From Solirubrobacter taibaiensis (GTDB taxonomy: Bacteria; Actinomycetota; Thermoleophilia; Solirubrobacterales; Solirubrobacteraceae): DNA of 64,000 nt. The notes below the pieces were generated by a model that was not told where the DNA came from, made no database searches, and was given only the letters and a program-made list of their open reading frames with translations. A program made the translations under genes and the position numbers. The stretch spans positions 1 through 64,000 of the forward strand of contig JAPDDQ010000020.1 in the NCBI GenBank assembly GCA_027587225.1, in the 5' to 3' direction. Of the stretch, positions 36,374-46,500 are shown one piece after another; within the stretch, counting starts at the first letter, position 1, and each line of letters begins with the position of its first letter.

Positions 36374-37366
36374 ATGCCGAGCCTGCCCAGGAGCCCATTC
36401 GGTCGCCGCGGTCGTACGACCGCTGAGGTCGCCCCCGAGCGCACCGAGCCGCGCGTCGAGATCATCGAGTCGCCCGGCCTGCGCTGGATCAACATCGAGC
36501 GCCCGCGGTCGCTCGAGCAGGCCTGGCTGGAGGAGCACTACGACTTCCACGCCCTCGACTACGAGGACATCCGCTCGCGCAACCAGCGCCCGAAGGTCGA
36601 TGAGTACGACGACTACCTGTTCATCGTCCTCCACTTCCCGCGCTACGACAAGAAGGTCTCGCGGCTCAACGCCGCCGAGGTGGACTTCTTCGTCGGGCCC
36701 GACTTCCTGATCACGCTGCCCAACGAGCCGGTCGAGCGCGTCGAGGATCTGTTCGAGCGCTGCCGCACGCACGAGGAGTTCCGCGATCAGCTGTTCTCCA
36801 AGGGCTCGGGCTACCTGCTCTACAAGATCGTCGATGACTGCGTCGACGCCTCGTTCCCGATGCTGGGCAAGATCGGCAACAAGCTCGAGCGCATCGAAGA
36901 GGCGATCTTCGAGGAAGGCGAGGCCGAGGACGTCGTGCGCGACATCTCCAACGCCAAGCAGGAGATCATCAACTTCCGCAAGATCGTCCGGCCGCAGCGT
37001 GTCGCCTTCCGCGACCTGGAGCGCAACAAGGCCCGGTACATCGCCGAGGACCTCGACATCTACTTCGACGACATCATCGACGCGTCCGAGCGCGGCTGGG
37101 ACATGCTCGAGAACTTCAAGGAAGTCGTGGAGGGTCTCGAGGCCACCAACGAGTCGGCGATCGCGCACCGCACGAACGAGACGTTCCAGGTCCTGACCGC
37201 GATCTCGCTGATCTTCCTGCCCCTCACGCTGATCGCCAGCTTCTTCGGCATGAACGTGCACCTGCCGTTCGAGGACTCGCCGTACGCCTTCTGGGTCATC
37301 ATCGCGGTTATGCTCGCGATCGTGATCGGCGTCGCCGCGTTCTTCCGCCGCCGCGGATGGCTCTAG
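36374..37366 (+). CDS. corA: CorA-family magnesium/divalent cation transporter
   Basis: A 330-residue channel-forming transporter. The large N-terminal cytoplasmic domain is acidic and helical. Two C-terminal membrane helices follow, the first (LIFLPLTLIASFFGMN) ending in the CorA selectivity motif GMN, then the second (WVIIAVMLAIVIGVAAFF) with the basic tail RRRGWL. Works as a pentamer in the cytoplasmic membrane. Divergent from the riboswitch operon and overlaps the next gene by ten bases. Confidence 0.95.
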   Translation: MPSLPRSPFGRRGRTTAEVAPERTEPRVEIIESPGLRWINIERPRSLEQAWLEEHYDFHALDYEDIRSRNQRPKVDEYDDYLFIVLHFPRYDKKVSRLNAAEVDFFVGPDFLITLPNEPVERVEDLFERCRTHEEFRDQLFSKGSGYLLYKIVDDCVDASFPMLGKIGNKLERIEEAIFEEGEAEDVVRDISNAKQEIINFRKIVRPQRVAFRDLERNKARYIAEDLDIYFDDIIDASERGWDMLENFKEVVEGLEATNESAIAHRTNETFQVLTAISLIFLPLTLIASFFGMNVHLPFEDSPYAFWVIIAVMLAIVIGVAAFFRRRGWL

Positions 37367-38298
37367 ACGAGCCCGCCGCCCGGCGGCGCATGCTCGTGAT
37401 CATCAACCCGGTCGCGACGAAGATGTCCGACCGGCTCAAGAGCCTCGTCGTGTACGCGCTCCAGGGCCGGTACGACGTGACGACGGTGGAGACCGAGGCC
37501 AAGGGGCACGGCGTCGAGCTGGCCCGCCAGGCGGCGGCCGACGGCTACGACATCGTGCTCGCCTTCGGCGGCGACGGCACCGTCAACGAAGCCGCCAACG
37601 GCCTTGTCGGCACCGCCACCGCGCTCACCTGCCTCCCCGGCGGCAACAACAACGTCGTGGCGAAGCTGCTCGGGATCCCGACCGACGTCGTCGACGCCAC
37701 CGAACACCTTCTGGGCCTCGCGGACGCGTGGGCGCCCCGCGCCGTGGACCTCGGGATCGTCAACGGCCGCCACTTCACGTTCGCCGCCGGTATGGGCCTG
37801 GACGCGAGCGTGGTCGAGCGCGTGGACCGCAACCCGGCGCTGAAGAAGCGCTTCGGCCCCTTCTACTACGTCCAGTGCGCGATCACGACGTTCCTGCGCA
37901 AGTACGTCGTCAACCCGCCGCGGCTCGAGGTCGAGGTCGACGGGCGCACGGTCGGCGGCGTCAGCCTGTTCGTGCAGAACGCCGAGAACTACACCTACTT
38001 CAACCGCCGCGCCGTGCCGCTCGTGGAGGGCGCGCGCTTGGACTCCGGCACGCTCGCCGGCGTCGTGCTCACCCGCGCGCGGCCGTACGACGTCCCGACG
38101 GTCACGTTCCGCGCGCTGTCCGGCGCGGCCCGGATCGCCAAGCACAAGGGCGTCGACGCGTTCAGCGGCTTCAGCGAAGCGGTCGTGCGCTCCACGGACG
38201 GCCGCACGATCCCGATCCAGGTCGACGGCGACCACATCGACGACGTGACCGAAGCGCGCTTCGGCGTCGTGCCGGGCGCGCTCCAAGTCATCGCCTGA
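37357..38298 (+). CDS. Diacylglycerol kinase catalytic-domain lipid kinase
   Basis: A 313-residue lipid kinase of the DagK/YegS group. The nucleotide motif FGGDGTVNEAANGLVGT (near residue 70) and the later CLPGGNNNVVAKLLGIP are characteristic. The C-terminal half is the beta-rich second domain. It probably phosphorylates diacylglycerol or a related lipid for membrane lipid recycling. ATG 37357 overlaps corA; ATG 37390 (MLVIINPVATKMS) is an alternative that starts closer to the conserved domain. Confidence 0.9.
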   Translation: MALDEPAARRRMLVIINPVATKMSDRLKSLVVYALQGRYDVTTVETEAKGHGVELARQAAADGYDIVLAFGGDGTVNEAANGLVGTATALTCLPGGNNNVVAKLLGIPTDVVDATEHLLGLADAWAPRAVDLGIVNGRHFTFAAGMGLDASVVERVDRNPALKKRFGPFYYVQCAITTFLRKYVVNPPRLEVEVDGRTVGGVSLFVQNAENYTYFNRRAVPLVEGARLDSGTLAGVVLTRARPYDVPTVTFRALSGAARIAKHKGVDAFSGFSEAVVRSTDGRTIPIQVDGDHIDDVTEARFGVVPGALQVIA

Positions 38299-38299
38299 C

Positions 38300-38326
38300 G
38301 GAGGGCCGGCGCGTGGCCGGCCCTCC
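38300..38326. terminator. Convergent terminator hairpin
   Basis: GGAGGGCCGGC (38300-38310) and GCCGGCCCTCC (38316-38326) make a perfect 11-bp stem with a 5-base loop between the lipid kinase and the convergent ThuA gene. Confidence 0.75.
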
Positions 38327-38340
38327 CCCAGGTCACTTCC

Positions 38341-41300
38341 CTAGCGACGAAGCGTGATCGTCTTCTTCGTCGTCGTCGCGGGCTTGCCCCAGTCGCGCAT
38401 CTGCACGGACAGGGTGAGCTTCACGCGCTTCGGTCCGCCCTTGGCCGCGAGGCGCTTCGCGATCGCGGACGACGGCTTCAGCGTGACGCGAGCCGTCTGC
38501 TTGCCGTAGCACTCGACATCCTCGGCGTCGATCGTGCGGCGGCTCAGCTTCAGCCGCTTGGCGTCCTTGCTCGACAGCGTCAGCGTCGCCGAGCCCGTCA
38601 TGGCCGCGGTGCAGGACACCGGGACCGACACGCCGCTCTTGTTGAACTTCGCCCGCGTGACCGCGGACGACACCGTGCCGAGGCGGAACGAGGCCGGCGT
38701 GTCGATCAGCGGCGGCAGGATCGTCGAGGTCGGCGGCGACGGCAACGGCGCCGGAGCGGTGACCATGCCACCGATCTCGAACGTCGTCGACTTGCGCTCC
38801 TCGATGTTCCCGGCCGCGTCGACCGAGCGGTACTCCACCGTGTGCTGCCCGTCACCCGCGACCGTGAACATCCCGGTCGGGTTGGCGGTCGCGGCGCCCG
38901 GCGTGAGGTCCTGCACGCGGATGTCGCGGTACTGCGTCCGGTCCGCGCCGCCGTGGTTCTGCAGGCCGATGTAGCCCTGCGTGAACTGACGCTGGCTCGT
39001 GTCCGGGTCGCCGCCACGGCTCGAGGCCTTGCCAGGCGTGTTCTCGAACGTGTTGATCAGCTCGCCGTTCCGGTAGATCTTGAACGTCTGGCCGATCGCC
39101 TCGATCTCGTAGTCCTCCCACTCGCCCGGGTCCTCCGCCGGGCCGATCTTGTCGATCGTGTTGGGCTGGAAGTTGTAGACCGAGCCCGTCTTCTGCGGCT
39201 CGCTACCGGGTTCCCGGCCGTCGAACATCTGGAACTCGTGGCCGCAGTAGATGGCCACCCAGGCCTGATCCGTCGCCGCGCTGCCCGAACGGGAGCACGA
39301 GTCGGTGCGTTGGGCGAGCGGGACCCGCGGGTCCGGGAAGCGCAGGAACACGCCGCCGTTGGACGAGCCCTTGTCGGTGTCGAAGCGACCTTCGCGGTAC
39401 TGGAGCTTGAGCCGGAAGTTCGCGTACTGCTTGACGGGATACCAGAGCATGCCCAACCCGCCGACCGGCGTGATGCCGCCGGTGCCGTTGGTCAACAGGT
39501 CGAACCGACCCGCGCCGGCTTGCCGCCACTGCGCCATAGACGCGGCGGTGCCGTCGAAGATCTGCTCGTCCGCGGCCTTGTAGGCCGTCCACGGGCCACC
39601 GTCCACGCGGTACTGCGTGAGCCCGACGCCTGACCCGAGGTCGCCGTCGGCGGCCGTGAGCTGGACATCGACGCTGCCGCCGGCCCGCATGTCGCCACCG
39701 AGCGTGACCTCGGTCTCCGGGGCCGCGCTGTCCGAACGCATCGACAGCGTCTTGATGGTCTCGGTGTTGGGCTCGTCGGCCTTGTCGACCGACTGGTACT
39801 CGACCGTGTGGTTGCCCTCGCCGGTGACCGGGAACGGCTGGCCGTACTCCTGCCAGGCGCCGCCGTCGATCCGGTACTTCGTGGTCGCGGCCTCGTCGGC
39901 CTTCAGCGTGACGGTCGGCCCGGCCTTGTACCAGCCGAGGTTGCCGTTCGGCGCGCCCGGGTCCGTGGTGGCCGTCGTCTGCGGCGGCACCCGATCCGAG
40001 CAGTCGACACGGAAGTAGTCGAACATGGCGCGATTGGTGGAAGCCGTGCCGTCCGACACCTTCAGGCCGAAGCGCATCGGGGCCGTGCTGTTGGACGGCG
40101 TGATCGGGTTGGCGATCTGCGTCCACGTCTCACCGTCGAAGGAGCCCTCGGCGATGATCCGGTTCGTGCCGTTGGAGCTCACGCGCATGTAGATCTCGGA
40201 CGGGTTCTCCGTGAACTCGGGAGAGTTCTGGATGTCCTGGCCGTTGGCGCGCGTCGACACGTACTCGAAGCGCCGCGTGATGCCCTTGTTGATGTAGACG
40301 ATCTTGGCGAAGTTGTTCTGGCCCGTGACGGGAGTGCCAGAGCGTTCGCTCTGCCAGAGGATCAGACCGGCCTGCTCGCCTTCGTTCGTGAGCTCGGACG
40401 TGTTGATCCTCGTGCTGATGACCCACGAGCCGGACGGTGCCGTCTGTAGGAGCACGTTCCGGGCCGTGTTCGTCTGGCCGATCATGTCGCCGGCCTCGAT
40501 CTTGAGGTTCAGGAAGCCGTCGGCCACCGACAGCGCCGCCGGCGTCGAACGCGGCGGGTTGCCCGCGATCGTCCACTTCGGGTCCAGCGACGTCCCGTCG
40601 AACTCGTCATTGAGGTTCGTCGGGCAGTTCTGGATCACCGTGATCGTGTACGACACGGTCTTGAACGCCTCGAGGTTGCCCGCGCGGTCACGCGAGCGGT
40701 AGTCGAACTTGTAGACGCCCGGCTGCTGACGGGTCACGGGCGCCGAGTAGGCCGTCCACGCGCCGTCGTTGATGCGGTACTCCGTGCGGTCCACGCCCGA
40801 GCCACCGGTGTCGGCGGCGGCCAGCGTGATCGTGACCGGCTTCTTGTAGGTGCCGTCGCCGGTCGGCGCGGCGGGGGTGATCGTGTGCGTCGTGGTCGGC
40901 GCGGCCTCGTCGGCCGCGGCGAGCACGTCGACGGCGATGGTGCCCACGGACGTGGAGCCATCGGCGTAGGTCACCGTCAGCGTGGCCGTGTAGCGCTTGG
41001 CCTCCGCGTAGGTGTGCGTCGGATTGGCGTCCGTCGAGGTCTGCCCGTCACCGAACTCCCACTTGTAGGAGACGCCGCCGGAGCTGCCCTTGAGGAAGTT
41101 GACCTTGAAGGCACCGATCGGGATCGCCCGCGGCGCCGCGTTCGGCGTCGACGCGCCGCCGGTGTAGCTGATCTTCCACAGCGACTGCTTGGCCGTGGTG
41201 GTGAAGAAGCCTCCGCCGTAGTCGAGGACGTACAGGTTGCCGTCCTTGCCGAAGTCCATGCCCATGGCCTGGGCGGACGTCTTGCCGATGATGCCCGTGA

Positions 41301-43575
41301 TGTCCACGGCCGTCTTCGGTGTCTTGTGGTTGTCGACCGTGTCGGCGTCGAGGCCGACCGCGCGCGCCGTGGCGGCACGGTTGTTGTCGTCGAAGAACCA
41401 CTTCGAGTCCCAGAACTCCGGGAACTTCGTCGTGGAGGTGCTGGCCGCGTCGTAGCGGTACATCGGGCCGGGCATCGTGGCCTGGCCGCCGCCGCCGGCG
41501 AGGAAGGGCAGCGTGTAGGTCGGCGTGACGCCGTAGTTCGGACGGCCCGTGGCCTGATCGATCGGGAAGACCGGGCCACCGCCGCCGCCTGCGTACCACA
41601 TGTTCGTCGGCGTGGCCGGCGGGAGGTTCGTCAGGCCGGTGTTGCGCGGCGAGTTGTTCTTCGGCGCGGCGCAGTCGTACCAGCCGGTGACCGGCTTGCC
41701 GGCGGCGTTGCCGGCCTCGTACACCTGGCCGTCGTCGTTGCGGTCACGGTAGGGCTGGTTGTTACCGGTGCAGAAGGGCCAGCCGTAGTTGCCGGCCGCC
41801 GGGATCGCGGCCAGGTTCTCGTAGCGCGCCGGACCGAGCGTGGCGCTCGGGTTGGCGGCGTCCGGGCCGACCCAGCCCGTCATCACCCAGCCGGTCTGCT
41901 GGTCGATCCACATGCGCGTGGGGTTACGCACGCCCATGACGTAGATCTCGCGGCGCGTGAGCGGGCCGGTCTTGCCCGGCTCGGTCTCGTCACCGGTGAA
42001 CAGGTTCCCCGGCGGGATGTCGTAGGTGGTGCCGATGCCCGGCTCACCCACGGGGTTGGCCTTCGGCTTGACCCTCAGGATCTTGCCGTTGAGGTCGTTC
42101 GTGTTGCCGGCCGTACGGCGGGCGTCGTTGAAGCCGATGCCGGTCGGGTCCGGGCTGGCCGGGAACTGCGGCGGGACCACGTTGCCGGAGTAGCCGGCGC
42201 CCGCGTTGCCCGAAGAGTTGGTGTCGCCGGTGAGGACGTAGAGGTTGCCGTCCTTGTCGAAGCCCATGTCGCCGCCCATGTGGCAGCAGGAGTGGTTCTG
42301 GTACTTCCACTCCAGGATGCGCTTCTCCGAGCTCAGATCGAGCTTGCCGGTGGCCTCGTCGAACGTGAACCGCGCGATGCGGCGCGTGCCGATGTGCTTG
42401 ACGAAGTCGACCGCCGTGTACGGCGTGTAGTGCAGGTAGATGTAGTGGTTGGTGTCGAAGTTCGGATCGAGCGCGATGCCGATCAGGCCCTCTTCCTTCT
42501 TGGTGAGCTCGTCGCCACCGCCGGAGTGGCCGAAGACGTCGAGCGTGCCCGTGAGGCTGACGCGCTGGCCGGCCGGCTTGCTCGGGTCGTACAGGTGCAC
42601 GGTGCCCCAGCCCCGCCAGCCGTCCGGCTGCGTCCAGGACGCGATCGGCGACAGGTTGCCCTTGGCGGCGCGGCCGATGTAGAACACGCGGCCCTTGCTG
42701 TCGACCTCGAGGCCGTGCGGCTCGCCGATCTGGTTGAGCTGGCTCTCGGGCGTGATCCCGGTGAAGTTGTTGGGCGCGGTCAGCCGCTCAGCGGTGTAGC
42801 TGGCGTCGATCGTCGCCTTGCAGTTGCCGCGCGCGGCACCCGTCGTCCAGCGCAGGGCGCCGAGCAGGTGCTTGCGGAAGTCGGCGTCGCCGTACACCGC
42901 GGCGGTGTGGCCGATGCCGGTGTAGAACGAGCGGCCGCCGTCGTAGTCGCGGCACCAGGACAGCGGGTGCTCCCAGCCATTGGCGCCGGTGCCCTTGTCG
43001 GCGTAGGAGCGCTCGCGCAGGTTGGCGATCACGTGGACGTTGCCGACCGGGTTCGGAGCCCAGTTGAACCACTCGTCCGTGACCGTCCACTCCGTCGGCA
43101 TGCCCACGCCGGCCGGGTGCTTGCCGTCCTGGATCTCGACCACGGCCTGCTGCGCGGCGGTCGGGCTGCCCGCGTTCGGGCGCGCGCCGACGAGCTGCGT
43201 GAACCACGACGAGCTGGTCTCCAGCCGGGCCGCGTCATGGATGCCCAGGAAGCCGCCACCGCCGCGGATGAAGCCCTGGAACGCGGCCTCCTGCTCGGCG
43301 GTCAGCACGTCGCCGTTGGTGGAGAGGAAGACGACCGCGGCGTATTCCGCGAGCTTCTCCTCCGTGAACTGCGACGCGTCGGTCGAGCGTTCGACCACCA
43401 GGCTGTTGGCCGCACCGATCTCCTGCAACGCGGTGTAGCCGGCGTCCTGCGACGCGTGTGGCGTACCGGTCGTCTTGGTCAGCACCAGCACTTTGAGCTG
43501 GCCCTGTGCGCTGGCGGGCGCTGCGAACAGCAGCACAACCCCTACCGCCAACAACAATCCTCTCAGGAACCTCAC
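38341..43575 (-). CDS. Secreted ThuA / PQQ-sugar dehydrogenase multidomain protein
   Basis: A 1744-residue exported protein (signal peptide FLRGLLLAVGVVLLFAAPASA). Domains in order: ThuA-like (about 25-250), glucose/sorbosone dehydrogenase propeller likely binding PQQ (about 265-800, with YLHYTPYTAVDF and LYVLTGDTNSSGN), PKD (about 810-885, with WEFGDGQTSTDANPTHTY), OmpL47-like Ig repeat (895-975), concanavalin-like domain (985-1190), a second OmpL47-like repeat (1200-1270), then a third one into which a DUF1080-type domain (about 1335-1550) is inserted. The C-terminal ~130 residues are an Ig-like module shared with neighbouring proteins. Probably binds and oxidises sugars or glycans outside the cell. 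Its start overlaps the MMPL gene stop (ATGA). Confidence 0.88.
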   Translation of the reverse strand: MRFLRGLLLAVGVVLLFAAPASAQGQLKVLVLTKTTGTPHASQDAGYTALQEIGAANSLVVERSTDASQFTEEKLAEYAAVVFLSTNGDVLTAEQEAAFQGFIRGGGGFLGIHDAARLETSSSWFTQLVGARPNAGSPTAAQQAVVEIQDGKHPAGVGMPTEWTVTDEWFNWAPNPVGNVHVIANLRERSYADKGTGANGWEHPLSWCRDYDGGRSFYTGIGHTAAVYGDADFRKHLLGALRWTTGAARGNCKATIDASYTAERLTAPNNFTGITPESQLNQIGEPHGLEVDSKGRVFYIGRAAKGNLSPIASWTQPDGWRGWGTVHLYDPSKPAGQRVSLTGTLDVFGHSGGGDELTKKEEGLIGIALDPNFDTNHYIYLHYTPYTAVDFVKHIGTRRIARFTFDEATGKLDLSSEKRILEWKYQNHSCCHMGGDMGFDKDGNLYVLTGDTNSSGNAGAGYSGNVVPPQFPASPDPTGIGFNDARRTAGNTNDLNGKILRVKPKANPVGEPGIGTTYDIPPGNLFTGDETEPGKTGPLTRREIYVMGVRNPTRMWIDQQTGWVMTGWVGPDAANPSATLGPARYENLAAIPAAGNYGWPFCTGNNQPYRDRNDDGQVYEAGNAAGKPVTGWYDCAAPKNNSPRNTGLTNLPPATPTNMWYAGGGGGPVFPIDQATGRPNYGVTPTYTLPFLAGGGGQATMPGPMYRYDAASTSTTKFPEFWDSKWFFDDNNRAATARAVGLDADTVDNHKTPKTAVDITGIIGKTSAQAMGMDFGKDGNLYVLDYGGGFFTTTAKQSLWKISYTGGASTPNAAPRAIPIGAFKVNFLKGSSGGVSYKWEFGDGQTSTDANPTHTYAEAKRYTATLTVTYADGSTSVGTIAVDVLAAADEAAPTTTHTITPAAPTGDGTYKKPVTITLAAADTGGSGVDRTEYRINDGAWTAYSAPVTRQQPGVYKFDYRSRDRAGNLEAFKTVSYTITVIQNCPTNLNDEFDGTSLDPKWTIAGNPPRSTPAALSVADGFLNLKIEAGDMIGQTNTARNVLLQTAPSGSWVISTRINTSELTNEGEQAGLILWQSERSGTPVTGQNNFAKIVYINKGITRRFEYVSTRANGQDIQNSPEFTENPSEIYMRVSSNGTNRIIAEGSFDGETWTQIANPITPSNSTAPMRFGLKVSDGTASTNRAMFDYFRVDCSDRVPPQTTATTDPGAPNGNLGWYKAGPTVTLKADEAATTKYRIDGGAWQEYGQPFPVTGEGNHTVEYQSVDKADEPNTETIKTLSMRSDSAAPETEVTLGGDMRAGGSVDVQLTAADGDLGSGVGLTQYRVDGGPWTAYKAADEQIFDGTAASMAQWRQAGAGRFDLLTNGTGGITPVGGLGMLWYPVKQYANFRLKLQYREGRFDTDKGSSNGGVFLRFPDPRVPLAQRTDSCSRSGSAATDQAWVAIYCGHEFQMFDGREPGSEPQKTGSVYNFQPNTIDKIGPAEDPGEWEDYEIEAIGQTFKIYRNGELINTFENTPGKASSRGGDPDTSQRQFTQGYIGLQNHGGADRTQYRDIRVQDLTPGAATANPTGMFTVAGDGQHTVEYRSVDAAGNIEERKSTTFEIGGMVTAPAPLPSPPTSTILPPLIDTPASFRLGTVSSAVTRAKFNKSGVSVPVSCTAAMTGSATLTLSSKDAKRLKLSRRTIDAEDVECYGKQTARVTLKPSSAIAKRLAAKGGPKRVKLTLSVQMRDWGKPATTTKKTITLRR

Positions 43576-46500
43576 TTAGCTCCCCTCCCCCATCGTTTTG
43601 ACTTCTGGCGAATCGTCAACCGTCGTTCCTGAGCCACGCCCTCGACGGGCCGGAACGTCAGTCGAACGCGCGCCGTGCGGCGCGTGGTCTGGACCTTGAG
43701 CGTCAGCGCGCCCGCCGCACGAGCGCGACGCGAGACCGTGCGCACCCCCGCACCCGTCAGCCGGAGCGTTCCGGCCGACGGGACGGTGATGCGCAGCTTG
43801 GTGCCCATGCGCTTGATGCGCACCGGCTTCAGTGCCCGTGAGGTGGTAGCCACCACGGGCGCGGTCGAGACCGGCTCCGGCGCCACCGCTGCAAGCGGGA
43901 GCCCCGGAGCCGGGTCGACGACGACGGGGACCGGAGCCCCCGCCGGGCACGAGCTGTCGTCGGCGCGATTGCCGACCCAGCTGCGCACCTCGACCTGAGC
44001 GGTCAGGTGGCAGTTGGGCGCGCCGCCGGTGAGTGTCGTGTGCTCGACGCTCATCCAGCTCGGTATGTCCACCTGCAGGCCGGCGAGGTTCACGCCGGGG
44101 CCGGAGAGCGTGGCGCCCCGGACCTCCGTCGTGCCCCCGATTGCGGTGACCTGCGCGGTGTTCCCGGCCACGGTCGTGTGTTCCACGACCAGGTCGGCGA
44201 AGTCGTTGTGGATGCCGTCGCCCGCGTTGGCGACGACGGTGGAGCCGCGGACCGTCGCGATCCCGGCGGCGTGGTGGATGCCCGCCGCACCGATGTTCGC
44301 GGTGACGGTGGTGCCGTCCACGACCATGGTGCCGACGTTGTGCACGCCGCCACCGCCGGCGCGGCCCTCGGTGGAGCGCGCGGCGTTGTGCTCGACGCGT
44401 GACTCGCGGAGCTCCAGCGTGCCGTCGTTCGCGATCCCGCCGCCCCCGGTCACGCCCAGCCGGCCCTCGACCGCGTTGCCGGTGACCACCATGCCGCTGA
44501 GCGCAAGCCGCCCGCGGTTGAGGACGCCACCGCCGCGAGGATTCGAGCGCTCGCTCACGAAGCCGCCGGTCAGCGTCAGGCCGCTCACCGCGACGTCGCC
44601 GTCCGCGCCGACGGTCAGCAGCCGGAACGGCTCCTCGGCAGCGCGCAGCACGCGCAGGCGCTCGGCGCCGGGCCCGGTGACGGCCAGCGTGGAGTGCAGG
44701 TCCGGCAGCGACGTCTCGAGGTTGATCGTGCCCGTGGCGAGCACGCGGATGGCGTCCGTCTCCGGCGTGGCCTCGGCGGCCTCCAGCGCTTCACGCAGCG
44801 TGCCCGACCCGGTGTCGGCGGTGCTCGTGACGGTGATCGTCGCGGCCTCCGCCCGGTCGCTGAGGCCGAAGAACAGACCGGCCAGTGCAGCCGTCGCCGC
44901 GGCCGCCACCTGCGCGGCGGGCGGCAGCGGCCACCAGCTGCGGTCGCCGAGCTTGACGGCGATCGCCGGGACCAGGAAGCAGCGCACGAGGAACGTGTCC
45001 ACGAGCAGGCCGAAGGCGACGGTGAAGCCGACCTGGGCCAGCGAGACCATGTCCACGGCGACGAGCGCGAGGAAGGTGCCGGCCAGGATCAGGCCCGCGC
45101 TCGTGATCACGCCACCGGAGCGCTCGAGGCCGCTGATCACGGCGTCCTGCGCGTCACGGCGGGAGCGTTCCTCGCGGATGCGGCTGATCAGGAAGACGTT
45201 GTAGTCCACGCCGAGCGCGACGAGGAAGACGAACGCGAACGTCGGCAGCGCCGGGTCGCTCGCGGGCTGGCCCAGCACGTGCGTGAACAGCAGCGAGCTG
45301 GCGCCGAGCGCGAACGCGTAGGAGAGGACGACGGTCGCGACGAGATACAGCGGCGCGACGAACGCCCGCACCATCACGGCGACGATCGCGAGCACGAGGA
45401 TCAGGACGAGCGGGACGATCAGCTTCGCGTCGTCGGCCAGCGCGATCCGGGCGTCGTAGGCCTCGGCCGCGGCGCCGCCGAGCACGGGCGGCTGCGCCGT
45501 GGCCATGCCCTGCAACGTGTCGCGCAGCGCGGGGACTGCGTCCTGGCCGGCCTGCGTGAACGGGTCCGTGGTCGGGATGATCTCGATCAGCGTCAGCTCG
45601 CGGTCGGTCGAGAGCGCGACCGCGGCGGCCGACAGCACGCCGGGCGCGGCCGTGAGCTGGTCGACGACGGTGCCGGAGTCCGCGGACGCGACGATCGCCT
45701 CGGCCGGGCCGAGCAGGCCGGGCTTGTAGCGGTCGGCGATCAGCTCCTGGGCCGTGACGGACTCCGGCGCGTCCCGGAAGCTCTGCGCGAACGACAGCGG
45801 CGGGCGGTCCTCGAGCGCGCCGAGCGCGCCGACGACGAGCAGCCCGCCGACGGCCAGGATCGTCACGCCCGGGCGCATCCGCACGACCCGGCCGATCGAC
45901 GCCCACACGCGGCTCTCCGTGCGCGGCTTGGCCGGCCAGAACACGCGTGGGCCGAGGATCGCCAGCAGCGCGGGCAGCAGCGTGAGCCCGGCGAGCACCG
46001 TGACCGCCATGCCGACCGCGAGCACCGGCCCCATCGTGGCCGTGGCGCGGTAGTCGGCGACGGTGAGGACGAGCATCGCCGCGACGACGATCCCACCCGC
46101 GGTGAGGATGGCGGGGGCACTGCGCCGGGTGGCGGCGGTGAGCGCCGCGGCGGGCTCCAGCCCGCGTCCGAGCTCCTCCCGCAGACGCGCCACGACGAGC
46201 AGGCAATAGTCCGTGCCCGCGCCGAACATGAGCACGATGAGGATCGCGGTGGCCTGGCCGGTGACGTCGATCACGCCCGCGTCGGTGAGGCCGTAGATCA
46301 CGCCCGCGGCCACCAGGTAGGCCAGCGACACGATCACGAGCGGCACCGCCGCGGCGACCGGCGAGCGGTAGACGATCAGCAACAGCACGAGGATGAGCGC
46401 GCCGGTGATCGCCAGCAGCGTCTCGTCGATGCCTTCGAACGCCGCGGACTGGTCAGCCGCGAACGCGGTCTCCCCCGTCACCACCGCGTCGTCGGGGACG

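Noticed and set aside
40885-43632. Long plus-strand open frame opposite the ThuA gene
   Set aside because: Arginine/valine-rich shadow; the minus strand carries recognisable domains and a signal peptide.
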